The position numbers and the translations under genes are program-made. Under the pieces are notes generated by a model. That model was given only the letters and a program-made list of their open reading frames with translations, ran no database searches and had not been told where the DNA came from. Below are positions 45,647 to 55,805 of a stretch of DNA of 64,000 nt, piece by piece (position 1 is the first letter of the stretch; every line of letters begins with the position of its first letter). The stretch spans positions 1,421,747 through 1,485,746 of the forward strand of contig NZ_NEVT01000003.1 of NCBI RefSeq assembly GCF_002261345.1, given 5' to 3'. The stretch is from Bordetella genomosp. 2. Its GTDB lineage: Bacteria > Pseudomonadota > Gammaproteobacteria > Burkholderiales > Burkholderiaceae_B.

Positions 45647-46930
45647 ATGCAAGAAGCTGCGCACGAGTCGGGCGGGGGCCGCCGGCCCGTTGTCTTCATG
45701 GGGTGGCGCGTGGTGGGCGCCGCTTTCATCATTGCCCTGTTCGCCTGGGGCATCGGCTTCTACGGGCCGCCCATCTTCCTGAGCGAGCTGCATCGCGCGC
45801 GCGGCTGGCCGGTGGCGCTGGTTTCGCTGGCGATGACCGGGCATTTCCTGTGCGGCGCCGCGGTGGTGGCCAACCTGGGCTGGCTGCATCGCCGTTTCGG
45901 CGTGGCCAACATAACCCGCGCGGGCGCGTTGCTGACGGCGGCCGGGCTGCTGGGCTGGGGGCATGCCGGCGAGCCGTGGCAATTGTTCCTGGCCATGCCT
46001 TTCAGCGGCGCGGGTTGGGCGATGACCAGCGGCGCCGCGCTCAATGCGATGGTGTCGCCGTGGTTCGAGCGGCGCCGTCCCGCCGCGCTGGGCATGGCGT
46101 TCAACGGCGCCAGCCTGGGCGGCGTGGTGTTCTCGCCGTTGTGGGTGGCGCTGATCGCATGGCTCGGCTTTGGCGCGGCCGTGCTGGTGGTGGCGGCGGC
46201 GATGGTCGCGACGATCTGGTGGCTGGCGTGGCGCTACCTGGCACTGACGCCCGCCGCGCTCGGACAGTCGCCCGACGGCGGCGAGGCCGGCGGCCCGGCG
46301 CGCGCGCCGGCCGTCGCGACCGCTACGCGCGCCGGGCCGTTGGCCTCGCCGTGGCGCGACGCGCGCTTCCGCACTTTGATTGCGGCCGCCTCGCTGGGCC
46401 TGTTCGCCCAGGTCGGGCTGGTGGCGCACCTGTTCTCGATGCTGGTGCCCGTATTGGGCGAAAGCGGCGCCGGCGCCGCCATGGGGCTGGCCACGGCATG
46501 CGCGATCGGCGGGCGCATGGTGCTGGCCAGGTTGATGGGGCCGGGCGCCGACCGCCGCATGGCGGCCGCGGTCAACCTGGCGCTGCAGGCGCTCGGCTCG
46601 GCCGTGCTGCTGGCCGCGAACGGCTCGCCGGCGGGCATGGTGCTGGGCTGCTGCCTGTTCGGGCTGGGCCTGGGCAATGTGACGTCGCTGCCGCCGCTGA
46701 TCGCGCAGGCCGACTTCCGGCCGGCCGACGTGGCGCGCGTGGTGGCGCTGGTCACCGCGGCGGGGCAGGCCGGCTATGCGTTCGCGCCGGCCGCGTTCGG
46801 CCTGCTGCGCGGCGTCGGCGGGCCGGGGCAGGACGGCTGGCTGTTCGTGGCGGCGGGCCTGGTGCAGATCGCGGCCGCAGCCTGGATGCTGGCCGGCCGC
46901 CGCGTCCGGCCGGCAGACGAGGTAGCATGA
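45647..46930 (+). CDS. MFS transporter (OFA/monocarboxylate-like)
   Basis: A 427-residue 12-segment transporter. The N-terminus has a long cytoplasmic start before GWRVVGAAFIIALFAWGIGF, and the centre has SGAALNAMVSPWFERRRPAALGMAFNG, a pattern seen in OFA-type and MCT-like organic-anion carriers, and no RND/antiporter signature. The substrate is unknown, probably an organic acid. The ATG at 45647 is preceded by GGGGAGGGG. Confidence 0.8.
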   Translation: MQEAAHESGGGRRPVVFMGWRVVGAAFIIALFAWGIGFYGPPIFLSELHRARGWPVALVSLAMTGHFLCGAAVVANLGWLHRRFGVANITRAGALLTAAGLLGWGHAGEPWQLFLAMPFSGAGWAMTSGAALNAMVSPWFERRRPAALGMAFNGASLGGVVFSPLWVALIAWLGFGAAVLVVAAAMVATIWWLAWRYLALTPAALGQSPDGGEAGGPARAPAVATATRAGPLASPWRDARFRTLIAAASLGLFAQVGLVAHLFSMLVPVLGESGAGAAMGLATACAIGGRMVLARLMGPGADRRMAAAVNLALQALGSAVLLAANGSPAGMVLGCCLFGLGLGNVTSLPPLIAQADFRPADVARVVALVTAAGQAGYAFAPAAFGLLRGVGGPGQDGWLFVAAGLVQIAAAAWMLAGRRVRPADEVA

Positions 46931-46964
46931 CAGCCGTCTGCAAATCTCATCGTGCCGTACCGTC

Positions 46965-47540
46965 ATGTCGACCCTCCCGCCGCGCCAGCCCGTCGAACTC
47001 GCCAAGTGCTATCGCCTGCTCAACCACGGTCCCACCGTGCTGGTGGGTAGCGCCCACGCCGGGCGCCGCAATGTCATGGCGGCGGCCTGGACCATGCCCC
47101 TGGATTTTTCGCCGCCCAAGGTCGCGGTGGTGATCGATCGCACTACGCTGACCCGGGAACTGGTGGAAGCCTCGGGCGAGTTTTCCTTGAACGTGCCGTC
47201 GCGCGCCGCGGCCGCGGCGGCGCTGACCGCCGGTTCGGTGTCCGGGCGCGAGCGCGACAAGTCGGGCCTGCCCGGCCTGGCCATGGACGCCGCCAGCCGG
47301 ATCGGCGCGCCGCTGCTCGACGGCTGCCTGGCCTGGCTGGAGTGCCGGGTGATTCCCGAGCCGCACATCCAGGACCGCTACGACCTGTTCCTGGGCGAGG
47401 TGGTCGCGGCCTGGGCCGATCCTCGCGTATTCCGCGACGGGCACTGGGAATTCGCGCCCGACGGTCCGCGCAGCATCCATTACGTTGCCGGCGGCAATTT
47501 CTTCGAGACTGGCGCGGCGTTCGAGGTGGCGCCCGAGTAA
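46965..47540 (+). CDS. Flavin reductase-like (FMN-binding split-barrel) protein
   Basis: A 191-residue member of the flavin-reductase-like family. GPTVLVGSAHAGRRNVMAAAW opens the domain, then PPKVAVVIDRTTLTRELVE and FSLNVPSR, and WLECRVIPEP near the end. Such proteins bind FMN and act as flavin reductases or oxygenase partners. It is preceded by an MFS gene 34 bases upstream but may have its own start. No paired oxygenase is adjacent. Confidence 0.8.
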   Translation: MSTLPPRQPVELAKCYRLLNHGPTVLVGSAHAGRRNVMAAAWTMPLDFSPPKVAVVIDRTTLTRELVEASGEFSLNVPSRAAAAAALTAGSVSGRERDKSGLPGLAMDAASRIGAPLLDGCLAWLECRVIPEPHIQDRYDLFLGEVVAAWADPRVFRDGHWEFAPDGPRSIHYVAGGNFFETGAAFEVAPE

Positions 47541-47606
47541 AGGACAAGCGTGCGCCGGGCGCGCGCGAGGCTTATCATGGTCGGCCGTTGACTCGACCGT
47601 CCCGCC

Positions 47607-48107
47607 ATGATCGACACCGCCACGCTGACTGCCCTGCGCGAGTTCCCCGACCGCTTCGCGGCCTTCTACGCCGCCGTGCCCGCCGGTTTTGCCAACTGGA
47701 GCCCGGCGTCCTGGGAAGGCGTGCCGAGCGAACCGTTCACGCCCATCGGCCAGGTATGCCACGTTCGCGATATCGAGATCGACGGCTATCACGTGCGCCT
47801 GTCCCGCACCCTGCAAGAGCGGCATCCGCTGCTGGTGTCGCTGGACGGCGATGCGCTGGCCATCGAACGCGACTACGCCGGCGCCGACGCGGACGCGGCC
47901 CTGGCGGCGTTCCGCGGGGCGCGCGTGCGCACGCTGGAACTCCTGGCCGGCCTGGACGACACGCAACTGGCCCGCACGGCGGAGTTCGAGGGGTACGGCA
48001 CCCTGACGCTGCGCAGCCTGGTGCACTATCTTTGCAGCCATGACCAGCAGCACCTGGCGGGCCTGCAATGGCTGCTGGGCAAGATCGACGCGCACCGCCA
48101 CGCCTAG
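47607..48107 (+). CDS. DinB-family protein
   Basis: A 166-residue four-helix DinB-fold protein. The metal histidines are likely in IGQVCHVRDIEIDGY and LCSHDQQHLAGLQWL. The DinB superfamily includes metal-dependent enzymes acting on small thiols; the reaction here is not known. It shows the PFTPIGQ start and W-S-P-A-S-W common in the group. It follows the flavin-reductase-like gene by 66 bases. Confidence 0.8.
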   Translation: MIDTATLTALREFPDRFAAFYAAVPAGFANWSPASWEGVPSEPFTPIGQVCHVRDIEIDGYHVRLSRTLQERHPLLVSLDGDALAIERDYAGADADAALAAFRGARVRTLELLAGLDDTQLARTAEFEGYGTLTLRSLVHYLCSHDQQHLAGLQWLLGKIDAHRHA

Positions 48108-48153
48108 CGGAAACGGCCCGCCGGCGCCGTCGTCGCGGTGCTATCCTGGCGAG

Positions 48154-48288
48154 ATGAACAAGGGAACCTGGCTCGCCGTCGGCATCGCCCTGGGCGCGGC
48201 CATCGGCGCCGCGCTGGACAACATCGCCATGGGCATCGGCATCGGCGTGGCCCTGGGCATCGCCATGGGCCTGGAGAGCCGCCGCTGA
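48154..48288 (+). CDS. Small glycine-zipper membrane protein
   Basis: A 44-residue peptide, MNKGTWLAVGIALGAAIG followed by two hydrophobic, Gly/Ala-rich segments with regular GxxxG spacing and ending in ESRR. It is likely an inner-membrane peptide with two helices. There is a GCGAG upstream of the ATG. I do not recognise a named family, and the short length leaves coding status less certain than its neighbours. Confidence 0.55.
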   Translation: MNKGTWLAVGIALGAAIGAALDNIAMGIGIGVALGIAMGLESRR

Positions 48289-48312
48289 CGCGCCCGCCGG
48301 CCCGGCCAGGGA

Positions 48313-49545
48313 TCAGGCATGGTCGGCCGTGGGCTGACGCCGCAGGGCGGGCACGCGCGAGCCGAACAGCACACCGAATTGCAGCACGAAGCCCACGGCC
48401 ATGGCCCACAGGCAGGCCGCGGCGCCATAGCGTGCCGCCAGCGCCGCGCCGAGAGCCGCGCCGAGCGGGCGCGCGCCGAACGACGCCGCCAGGATCGTGG
48501 CCGAGACGCGGCCCAGCAGCGCGTTCGGTGTGACCGCCTGGCGCAGCGTGGTCGTGGCGATCGTCCACAGGATCGGCCCGGCGCCGAACAGGAAGAAGGC
48601 CGCGCCGGCCAGCAGGCCCGAGGGCCACGCCAGGGTGGTCAGCATCAGCAGGGCGGCGGCCAGGGCCGCCAGCGGGCCCGCCCCGACCAGCGCCCCGAAC
48701 GGCAGCCGGCGCGACAAGGCCGGCGCGAGCAGGGCGCCGGCCACCATGCCGACACCATAGATGCCCAGCGTCAGGCCGACTTGCGCGGCGTCCAGGCCCA
48801 GATGGTCGACGGCATACGCCACATAGACGGCCTGCAGCAGGAACCATGCCGTATTGAAGAATACCGCCGTGATCAGCACCGGCCGCAGCAAGGGGTGCGC
48901 CGCGACGAAGCGCGCGCCTTCCGCCAGCTCGCGTAGCGGGTGTAGGCGGGCGCGCGCAGATGCAGGCTGGCGCGGCAGGCCGGCCAGCAGGCCCGCCGCC
49001 AGTAGCGACAGGGCGACCGCCAATGCGTAGGCGGCCGAGGCGCCCAGCGCGCCCAGCAGCGCGCCGCCCACGGCCGGTCCGGCGGCAAAGGCGATGCTGC
49101 GAGCCAGTTCCAGCCAACGGTTGGCCGCCGCGAGGGCCGCGGCGGGCACCAGCGTCGGCAGCAAGGCCGGCGCCGCCACGCTGTAGGCCACCGTGCCGAT
49201 GGCGCCGATGCAGCCCAGCGCCGCCAGCCACGCCAGGTCCAGGCGGTCCAGCCACCACAGCCCCAGCAGGCCCAGCAGCGATAGCGCGCGCAGGGCTTCG
49301 GCCGCCGCCATGAGGCTGCGCCGCGAAACCCGGTCGGCCAGTACGCCGGCGGGCAAGGACAGCAATAAAAAGGGCAGGGTCTGCGCGGTCTGCAGATAGC
49401 CGGTCTGCGCGGCGCTGGCGCCCAATGCCAACACCGCGACCAGCGGCGCGGCCGCCAGCGCCAGTTGTTCGGAAAACTGCGCGCACAGGTTGGACAGGGC
49501 CAGGCGGCGGAATGGCGCGAGCGGTCGGCGGGCGGGCAGCGGCAT
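48313..49545 (-). CDS. MFS transporter (EntS-like)
   Basis: A 410-residue 12-segment transporter. The pattern [38 protein letters not shown] after segment 2 and the [18 protein letters not shown] loop resemble EntS/enterobactin-exporter-type MFS proteins. The substrate cannot be inferred. It is monocistronic, divergent from the galactarate dehydratase gene with a 162-base gap. Confidence 0.82.
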   Translation of the reverse strand: MPLPARRPLAPFRRLALSNLCAQFSEQLALAAAPLVAVLALGASAAQTGYLQTAQTLPFLLLSLPAGVLADRVSRRSLMAAAEALRALSLLGLLGLWWLDRLDLAWLAALGCIGAIGTVAYSVAAPALLPTLVPAAALAAANRWLELARSIAFAAGPAVGGALLGALGASAAYALAVALSLLAAGLLAGLPRQPASARARLHPLRELAEGARFVAAHPLLRPVLITAVFFNTAWFLLQAVYVAYAVDHLGLDAAQVGLTLGIYGVGMVAGALLAPALSRRLPFGALVGAGPLAALAAALLMLTTLAWPSGLLAGAAFFLFGAGPILWTIATTTLRQAVTPNALLGRVSATILAASFGARPLGAALGAALAARYGAAACLWAMAVGFVLQFGVLFGSRVPALRRQPTADHA

Positions 49546-49707
49546 GAGGCGTGGGCGGGCATGGACGGGGAGGCCATGCTAGCGGCCGGCCGGGGCGGCC
49601 GCATCCCGTTCATTGCGGCGAAATTCCGCCGGCCTGTCGCGCGCGCGACAGCTGCGATAATGGCGCATCGGCGGCGTGGTGCCGCCCGCGTATCCAGGAC
49701 CCGCAAC

Positions 49708-51270
49708 ATGACAGTCGCTACCCGTCCGCTGTATATCAAAGTCCACGAAGCCGACAACGTCGCCATCATCGTCAATGATGACGGCCTGCCCGCCGGCGCC
49801 GAGCTGGCCGACGGGCTGGTCTTGCGCGAACACGTGCCGCAGGGCCACAAGGTGGCGCTGCGCGATCTGGCCGAGGGCGATGCGGTGGTGCGCTACAACG
49901 TGACGGTCGGCTATGCGGCGCGGGTGCTGCCGCGCGGCAGCTGGGTCAATGAACAAGTCACCACCATGCCCGCCGCCCGCCCGCTGGATGACCTGCCCAT
50001 GGCCACCCGGCCGGCGCCCGAGCTGCCGCCGCTGGAAGGCTACACCTTCATGGGCTACCGCAATCCCGACGGTTCGGCCGGCACGCGCAACATCCTGGCC
50101 ATCACCACCACCGTGCAGTGCGTGCAGGGCGTGGTCGAGCATGCCGTGGCGCGCATCAAGGCCGAGCTGCTGCCGCGCTATCCCAATGTCGACGACGTGG
50201 TGGGCCTGGAGCACACCTACGGCTGCGGCGTGGCGATCGACGCGCCCGGTGCGGCGGTGCCGATCCGCACCTTGCGCAACATCAGCCGCAATCCCAACTT
50301 CGGCGGCACCGCCATGATGGTCAGCCTGGGTTGCGAAAAACTGCAGCCCGGCCGCCTGATGCCGGCCGGCACCATCCCCATCGCCGCCGGCGCGGGCATG
50401 GACGACGAAGTGGACACCGTCTGTCTGCAGGACGACGAAAACGTCGGCTTCGGCTCGATGATCGAGGCCATCATGCGCACCGCCGAAAAGCACCTGGCCA
50501 TCCTGGATCGCCGGCGGCGCGAGCCCTGTCCGGTGTCGGACCTGGTGGTGGGGGTGCAGTGCGGCGGCAGCGACGCGTTTTCCGGCCTGACCGCCAACCC
50601 GGCGGTGGGGTTCGCGGCCGACCTCATCGTGCGCGCCGGCGGCACGGTGATGTTCTCCGAGAACACCGAGGTGCGCGACGGCATCGACCAGCTTACCGCG
50701 CGCGCCGCCACGCCGGCGGTGGCCGAGGCGCTGGTGCGCGAGATGGACTGGTACGACCGCTACCTGCAGAACGGCATGGCGGACCGCAGCGCCAATACCT
50801 CGCCCGGCAACAAGAAGGGCGGCCTGTCGAACATCGTCGAGAAGGCCATGGGCTCCATCGTCAAATCGGGTTCGGCGCCGATTTCCGGCGTGCTCGCGCC
50901 AGGCGAGAAGCTCACGCAGAAGGGGCTGGTGTTCTGCGCCACCCCGGCCAGCGATTTCATCTGCGGCACCCTGCAGCTGGCCGCCGGCATGAACCTGCAC
51001 GTGTTCACCACCGGGCGCGGCACGCCCTACGGCCTGGCCCAGGTGCCGGTGATCAAGGTGGCCACGCGCAGCGACCTGGCGCGGCGCTGGCACGACCTGA
51101 TGGACGTCGACGCCGGCCGCATCGCCACCGGCGAGGCCACCATCGAGGAAGTCGGCTGGCAACTGTTCCACCTGATGCTGGAGGTGGCCAGCGGCAAGCG
51201 CCAGACCTGCGCCGAGAAACTGAAACTGCACAATGCCCTGGCCCTGTTCAACCCGGGGCCGGTGACGTGA
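49708..51270 (+). CDS. garD: Galactarate dehydratase
   Basis: A 520-residue UxaA/GarD family enzyme, close to the 523 of E. coli GarD. The N-terminal SAF-like domain covers about residues 1-100 ([20 protein letters not shown]). The main body has [45 protein letters not shown], and [21 protein letters not shown]. It dehydrates galactarate to 5-keto-4-deoxy-glucarate, with iron as metal in known members. The start at 49708 is preceded by a short leader. No aldolase or permease is adjacent. Confidence 0.87.
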   Translation: MTVATRPLYIKVHEADNVAIIVNDDGLPAGAELADGLVLREHVPQGHKVALRDLAEGDAVVRYNVTVGYAARVLPRGSWVNEQVTTMPAARPLDDLPMATRPAPELPPLEGYTFMGYRNPDGSAGTRNILAITTTVQCVQGVVEHAVARIKAELLPRYPNVDDVVGLEHTYGCGVAIDAPGAAVPIRTLRNISRNPNFGGTAMMVSLGCEKLQPGRLMPAGTIPIAAGAGMDDEVDTVCLQDDENVGFGSMIEAIMRTAEKHLAILDRRRREPCPVSDLVVGVQCGGSDAFSGLTANPAVGFAADLIVRAGGTVMFSENTEVRDGIDQLTARAATPAVAEALVREMDWYDRYLQNGMADRSANTSPGNKKGGLSNIVEKAMGSIVKSGSAPISGVLAPGEKLTQKGLVFCATPASDFICGTLQLAAGMNLHVFTTGRGTPYGLAQVPVIKVATRSDLARRWHDLMDVDAGRIATGEATIEEVGWQLFHLMLEVASGKRQTCAEKLKLHNALALFNPGPVT

Positions 51271-51905
51271 ACGCGGCTCCTTTTCCGCAGCGCGTGCCAT
51301 TGGCCGGCAGCGCGGTGGTGCTCGAACCCTTGGCCGACTCCCATGTCGATGAACTGTGGCGTTGTGCCGAGGGCGCCGATACATCCTGGCACTATCTGCG
51401 CTATGGGCCGTTCCCGGACCGCGATGCATTGCGCGACCAGGTGCGCGCCCTGGCGAACCGTTCGCACCAGCCGTTCTGGGCCGTTTGCCCATTGCCGGAT
51501 GGGCGCGCGCGAGGGTGGCTTTCACTGTGCGACATCTGCCCGGAAGACGCGGCGCTGGAGTTGGGAAGCATCTGGTTCAGTACGGCATTACAGCGTAGCC
51601 GGGCCGGCACGGAGGCCGTCTTTCTGTTGCTGCGCTATGCTTTCGATGGGCTGGGTTACCGGCGCGTGGCATGGCGCTGCCTGGCCGACAACGCCGCGTC
51701 CATGGCCTCGGCGCAGCGTTACGGGTTCAAGCCGGAAGGCGTGTGGCGCTCGGTCGTCAACGTGAAGGGCCGCCGCGGCGACATTGCCTGGCATTCGATG
51801 CTGGCCGACGAATGGCCGGGGCGGCGGGATGCGCTGCAGGCCTGGCTGGCACCCTCCAATTTCGATTCGGCCGGCCTGCCGCGCAGCCGGCTGGCGCGCG
51901 CCTGA
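51267..51905 (+). CDS. RimJ-like GNAT acetyltransferase
   Basis: A 212-residue acetyltransferase of the RimJ/RimL-like group: [15 protein letters not shown] near the N-terminus, [30 protein letters not shown] as the acetyl-CoA region (quoted here in parts: [22 protein letters not shown]), and [25 protein letters not shown] as motif B (key part [17 protein letters not shown]). It uses a GTG start at 51267 overlapping the garD stop (GTGA), so it is probably coupled to garD. The substrate is unknown. Confidence 0.8.
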   Translation: MNAAPFPQRVPLAGSAVVLEPLADSHVDELWRCAEGADTSWHYLRYGPFPDRDALRDQVRALANRSHQPFWAVCPLPDGRARGWLSLCDICPEDAALELGSIWFSTALQRSRAGTEAVFLLLRYAFDGLGYRRVAWRCLADNAASMASAQRYGFKPEGVWRSVVNVKGRRGDIAWHSMLADEWPGRRDALQAWLAPSNFDSAGLPRSRLARA

Positions 51906-51926
51906 TCTCCATCATGTTGTGAACCC

Positions 51927-52139
51927 ATGAATACTTCCCCCGATATCGACAAGCGCCTGACCGACCTGGAGATCAAGCTGGGCCTGGCCGACGACATGCT
52001 CGACCAGCTCAACCAGACCGTCTACCGGCAGCAGCAGCAGATCGAGCGCCTGTTGCGCGAGCTGGCGGAACTGCGCCAGCAGATGCCCGACGGCGCCGGC
52101 CCGCGCAGCCTGCGCGACGAGCTGCCGCCGCATTACTGA
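51927..52139 (+). CDS. slyX: SlyX protein
   Basis: A 70-residue coiled-coil protein: DKRLTDLEIKLGLADDMLDQLN then VYRQQQQIERLLRELAEL and a C-terminal PPHY, which is the conserved SlyX ending. The function of SlyX is not firmly known. It follows the GNAT gene by 21 bases and precedes the ABC exporter by 4 bases, in one co-directional group with garD. Confidence 0.9.
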   Translation: MNTSPDIDKRLTDLEIKLGLADDMLDQLNQTVYRQQQQIERLLRELAELRQQMPDGAGPRSLRDELPPHY

Positions 52140-52143
52140 GCCC

Positions 52144-53904
52144 ATGCGCATCCTGTGGGCCTATCTGCGCCCGCACGGCCGGCTGGCCGTGCTGGCCTTG
52201 GTGCTGGCCGCCGCCAGCCAGGTCCTGGCGCTGATCGATCCGATCATCTTCGGCCGCATCATCGACGAGTATGCGATCAACCGCGCCGGCAAGAGCGACG
52301 ACGAACTGGTCTCGGGCGTGCTGGGGCTGCTGGCGCTGGCGGTGCTGGTGGCGGTGCTGTCGCGGCTGGCCAAGGCCCTGCAGGAATACGTGACGCGGCT
52401 GGTGGTGCAGAAGTTCGGCACCCAGCTGTTCAACGACGGACTGCGCCAGGCGCTGCGACTGAAGTTCCAGGAATTCGAGGACCTGCGCAGCGGCGAGACG
52501 CTGTCGCTGCTGCAGAAGGTGCGCGCCGACAGCGAGCGCTTCATCAATGCCTTCATCAACACGGTCTTCGCCGCGCTGGTGGGCATGGGGTTCCTGGTGT
52601 GGTATGCCGTGACGCGCCATTGGCTGCTGGTGCCGGTGTTCCTGATCGGCGTGCTGGTCCTGGGCGGGCTGACCGGGCTGCTGAGCCGCGAGATCAAGAC
52701 CCAGCAGCGCTCCATTGTGCGCGAGACCAACCGCAGTTCGGGTTTCATCGCCGAGTCGCTGCGCAATATCGAACTGATCAAGAGCCTGGGGCTGACGTTT
52801 CCCGAGATCCGCCGCCTGCAGGCGCAGACGGTGCGCATCTTCGAGCTCGAGATGCGCAAGGTCAAGCGCATCCGCCTGCTGTCGTTCCTGCAGGGGGTGA
52901 CGCTCAGCCTGTTGAAGCTGGCCATCCTGTTCGCGCTGTTGTGGCTGATTTTCCGCGACGTGCTCAGCACGGGCGAGCTGATCGCCATGCAATTCATCTC
53001 GGTGGCCATCTTCGCGCCGCTACAGGAGCTGGGCAACATCATCCTGGCGTATCGCGAGGCCGAGGCCTCGCTGTCCAGCTTCGACGCGCTGATGCGCAAG
53101 CCGATCGACCGCCGTCCCGAATCGCCGCAGGACTGCGGCCCGATCGAGCGGGTGCGGTTCGCCGGCGTGGCGTTCCGCCACAAGGGGGCGGCCGACAACG
53201 CCCTGGACGGCGTGTCGTTCTCGGCGGGCCTGGGCGACACCATCGCGTTCGTGGGCCCGTCGGGCTCCGGCAAGTCCACGCTGGTCAAGCTGTTGCTGGG
53301 GCTGTATACGCCCGCAGTGGGCGAGGTGTTCTACAACGATATCTCCACCAAAGTGCTGCGCTATAACCGGGCGCGCCGCCAGGTGGGCCTGGTCACGCAG
53401 GAACCCTACCTGTTCGCCGGCACGCTGCGCGAGAACATCCGGCTGGTAAAGGCCGATGCCACCGATGCCGAGATCGTGGCCGCCATGGAGCAAGCGGCCT
53501 GCGCCTACCTGCTGGACAAGTCGCCCGACGGCCTGGACACCCGCATCGGCGAAATGGGCCTGAAGCTGTCGGGCGGCGAAAAGCAGCGCCTGTCGATTGC
53601 CCGCGCGCTGATCCGCCAGCCGCGCCTGCTGATCTTCGACGAGGCGACCTCGGCGCTGGATTCGCTGACCGAAGAACAGATCTCGGATACGGTGCGGCGC
53701 ATCTCCGCCAGCCGGCGGCAGATCACCATCCTGATCGCGCACCGGCTATCGACCATCATGCACGCGGATACGATTTTCGTGCTGGAAAAGGGGCGCGTCG
53801 TGGAAAGCGGCACGCATGCCGAACTGCTGGCCCGCACCGGCCTGTACTACGCCATGTGGCGCCAGCAGATCGGCGAGCGTCCCGGCGCGGGCGCGCCGGG
53901 CTGA
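52144..53904 (+). CDS. ABC exporter, fused membrane and ATPase domains
   Basis: A 586-residue half-transporter. Residues 1-310 are six membrane helices (ABC type 1), and residues 330-586 the nucleotide-binding domain: Walker A GPSGSGKST (371-379), signature LSGGEKQR, Walker B LLIFDEATSALDS, and H-loop LIAHRLST. It would function as a homodimer exporting lipids, peptides or drugs. The substrate is unknown. It lies 4 bases after slyX, so cotranscription is likely. Confidence 0.87.
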   Translation: MRILWAYLRPHGRLAVLALVLAAASQVLALIDPIIFGRIIDEYAINRAGKSDDELVSGVLGLLALAVLVAVLSRLAKALQEYVTRLVVQKFGTQLFNDGLRQALRLKFQEFEDLRSGETLSLLQKVRADSERFINAFINTVFAALVGMGFLVWYAVTRHWLLVPVFLIGVLVLGGLTGLLSREIKTQQRSIVRETNRSSGFIAESLRNIELIKSLGLTFPEIRRLQAQTVRIFELEMRKVKRIRLLSFLQGVTLSLLKLAILFALLWLIFRDVLSTGELIAMQFISVAIFAPLQELGNIILAYREAEASLSSFDALMRKPIDRRPESPQDCGPIERVRFAGVAFRHKGAADNALDGVSFSAGLGDTIAFVGPSGSGKSTLVKLLLGLYTPAVGEVFYNDISTKVLRYNRARRQVGLVTQEPYLFAGTLRENIRLVKADATDAEIVAAMEQAACAYLLDKSPDGLDTRIGEMGLKLSGGEKQRLSIARALIRQPRLLIFDEATSALDSLTEEQISDTVRRISASRRQITILIAHRLSTIMHADTIFVLEKGRVVESGTHAELLARTGLYYAMWRQQIGERPGAGAPG

Positions 53905-53914
53905 CCGGGGCGCT

Positions 53915-54874
53915 TCATGCCGGCTGGCCGGCCGGTTCGGGCCTGAGCCGGGTGGCGCGCAGCACGCCCAGGACCAATAGCGCGATGCCCAATTGCGTCA
54001 GCGGCGCCGGAATCTGGCCGCGCAGCATGAACGCATAGGCCAGGGCGGCGAGTGTTTCGAACACGATCAGCTGGCCCGCCAGGGCCGTGGGCAGGCGCTG
54101 GCTGGCCTGGTTCCAGCACAGCGTGCCGAGCCAGGACGCGAACAGCCCGATGGCGGCCATCAGCGCGAGGAAGGTGCTGGCGCGCGGCCCCAACGGCATG
54201 GGGAAGGAACTGCCGGCCAGGGTCATGCCCAGCCACAACAGCCCGTAGCCGGCCAGCGCCAGCGGCAGGGTAGCCACGCCCTGGGCGGTGGCCCAGGTAT
54301 GCGGCCGCCGGTCGGGATGGCTGCGCAGCCAGTCGGCATTGCGCAGGGGATACCAGGTCCAGCAGATCACCGCGACGACCGCCAGCGCCGCGCCGCTGGC
54401 ATAGCGCATGGCATCAGCGTCGGGATCGGCGCGCAGCGCCTGCAGCTCGACATGGTTGACGCAGCCGATGCCCAGCGCGATGAGCGCCAGCGAGGGCGCC
54501 AGCCGGCGCCACGGCAGGCGGCCGTCGCGCCGCGCATCGCGCAGGTTGGCGCATATGGCGATCACCACCGGCAGCGTGCCGATGATCATGGTGGGCAGCG
54601 GGCCCCCGGCGCGCTGGATGGCGCTGGCCAGGCACAGGTAATACAGCAGGTTGCCGATCGCGGCCAGCTTGACGGCTTCGAGCCAGTCGGCGCGCGACAG
54701 CCGCCGCAGCGCGGCACGGTCGAGCCAGGCCAGCGGCAGGGCGATCAGGCCGAAGGCCAGGTAGCGGCCGACCGATTGCAGGGTGGCGGGGTAGTCGGGC
54801 AGCAGCAGCGGGCCCACGAACACCAGGCCCCACATCAGGCCGGCGGCAAGTGCGTATAAGGTTCCGGTCCACAT
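53915..54874 (-). CDS. DMT-family transporter
   Basis: A 319-residue inner-membrane protein with about ten segments in two EamA-like repeats (LYALAAGLMWGLVFVGPLLL at the start, ASQRLPTALAGQLIVFETLAALAY in the second half). This family exports metabolites. The gene ends 11 bases from the convergent ABC exporter gene. An AraC gene lies just upstream, in the same direction, and may control it. Confidence 0.84.
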   Translation of the reverse strand: MWTGTLYALAAGLMWGLVFVGPLLLPDYPATLQSVGRYLAFGLIALPLAWLDRAALRRLSRADWLEAVKLAAIGNLLYYLCLASAIQRAGGPLPTMIIGTLPVVIAICANLRDARRDGRLPWRRLAPSLALIALGIGCVNHVELQALRADPDADAMRYASGAALAVVAVICWTWYPLRNADWLRSHPDRRPHTWATAQGVATLPLALAGYGLLWLGMTLAGSSFPMPLGPRASTFLALMAAIGLFASWLGTLCWNQASQRLPTALAGQLIVFETLAALAYAFMLRGQIPAPLTQLGIALLVLGVLRATRLRPEPAGQPA

Positions 54875-54959
54875 GGCGAGGGGCGATCCAACAGGGCATG
54901 CCAGTCTAGATGGCGCGCGCGCCGCCGTCTTGTACCAGATTGCGGTGCGGATGCGCGGC

Positions 54960-55805
54960 TCAGCCCCGCACCTGGCGCTGGTAGCGGGCCGGCGTCACGC
55001 CGTAGCGGCGCGCGAAGGCGCGCGTCAGGTGCGCCTGGTCGGCCATGCCGGTGGCCGCCGCGGCCTGGGCCGGCGGCGTGCCGGCCGCCAGCAGCCGCTT
55101 GGCTTCGAACAGGCGCAGCGCCATGAGCATCTGCTGCGGCGTGACGTGATATTGCGCGCGGAAGCGGCGCAGGAAATGGAACGGGCTCAGGCCCGCCACG
55201 CGCGCCAGTTCGTCCAGCGTCAGGCGACGCGCCAGATGGGCGCGCAGGTAATCGAGCACCGGCGCGAAGCGCGCCGCCGCCTCGGCCGGAGCGGCGCGGG
55301 CTGCCTGCGCGTGCGGCCGCAACGCCGCCAGCAGTTCGTAAAGCAGGCTGTCGAAGGCGAGCGGCTCGTCGGCTTGCCACAGGGCATCGAGCAGGGCGGT
55401 GACGCGGCGGGCGGTCGCCGGGTCATGGCGCACCGCGTCGCGGAACCACCAGCCTGGTTCGCCGCTGACCCGCTCGGCGACCTGCGGGTCGAGGTACACC
55501 ATGCGGTAGCGCCAGCCGCCCGGGGTTTCGGCGCGCCCGGTATGCAGCTCGTCGGGATTCATGAGCACCAGCGACCCGGGCGGCGCCAGGTGGTCGGCGC
55601 CGCAATAGCGGAACCGTTCGGCTCCCGATTCGATGGCGCCCAGGCCGAAGGCGGCGTGCGTGTGCGGCTCGAACGCGTGGCGCACGATGTGCGCGCGGTA
55701 CAGCTCGATGCCGGGCCGCTGCGCGCACTGGCGGAATTCGGCGCGGTCGCGCGCATCTTCGAATGCGACCGGAACGCCCGGCATGGCGCGGGTCGCGGCG
55801 TTCAT
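54960..55805 (-). CDS. AraC-family regulator with cupin domain
   Basis: A 281-residue regulator. The cupin domain (IVRHAFEPHTHAAFGLGAIE, LVLMNPDELHTGRAE) precedes two helix-turn-helix motifs in LTLDELARVAGLSPFHFLRRF and AAATGMADQAHLTRAFARRY with VTPARYQRQ. Its start overlaps the stop of the TetR gene (ATGA at 55802-55805), so the two regulators are one transcript. The likely target is the downstream DMT exporter. Confidence 0.85.
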   Translation of the reverse strand: MNAATRAMPGVPVAFEDARDRAEFRQCAQRPGIELYRAHIVRHAFEPHTHAAFGLGAIESGAERFRYCGADHLAPPGSLVLMNPDELHTGRAETPGGWRYRMVYLDPQVAERVSGEPGWWFRDAVRHDPATARRVTALLDALWQADEPLAFDSLLYELLAALRPHAQAARAAPAEAAARFAPVLDYLRAHLARRLTLDELARVAGLSPFHFLRRFRAQYHVTPQQMLMALRLFEAKRLLAAGTPPAQAAAATGMADQAHLTRAFARRYGVTPARYQRQVRG

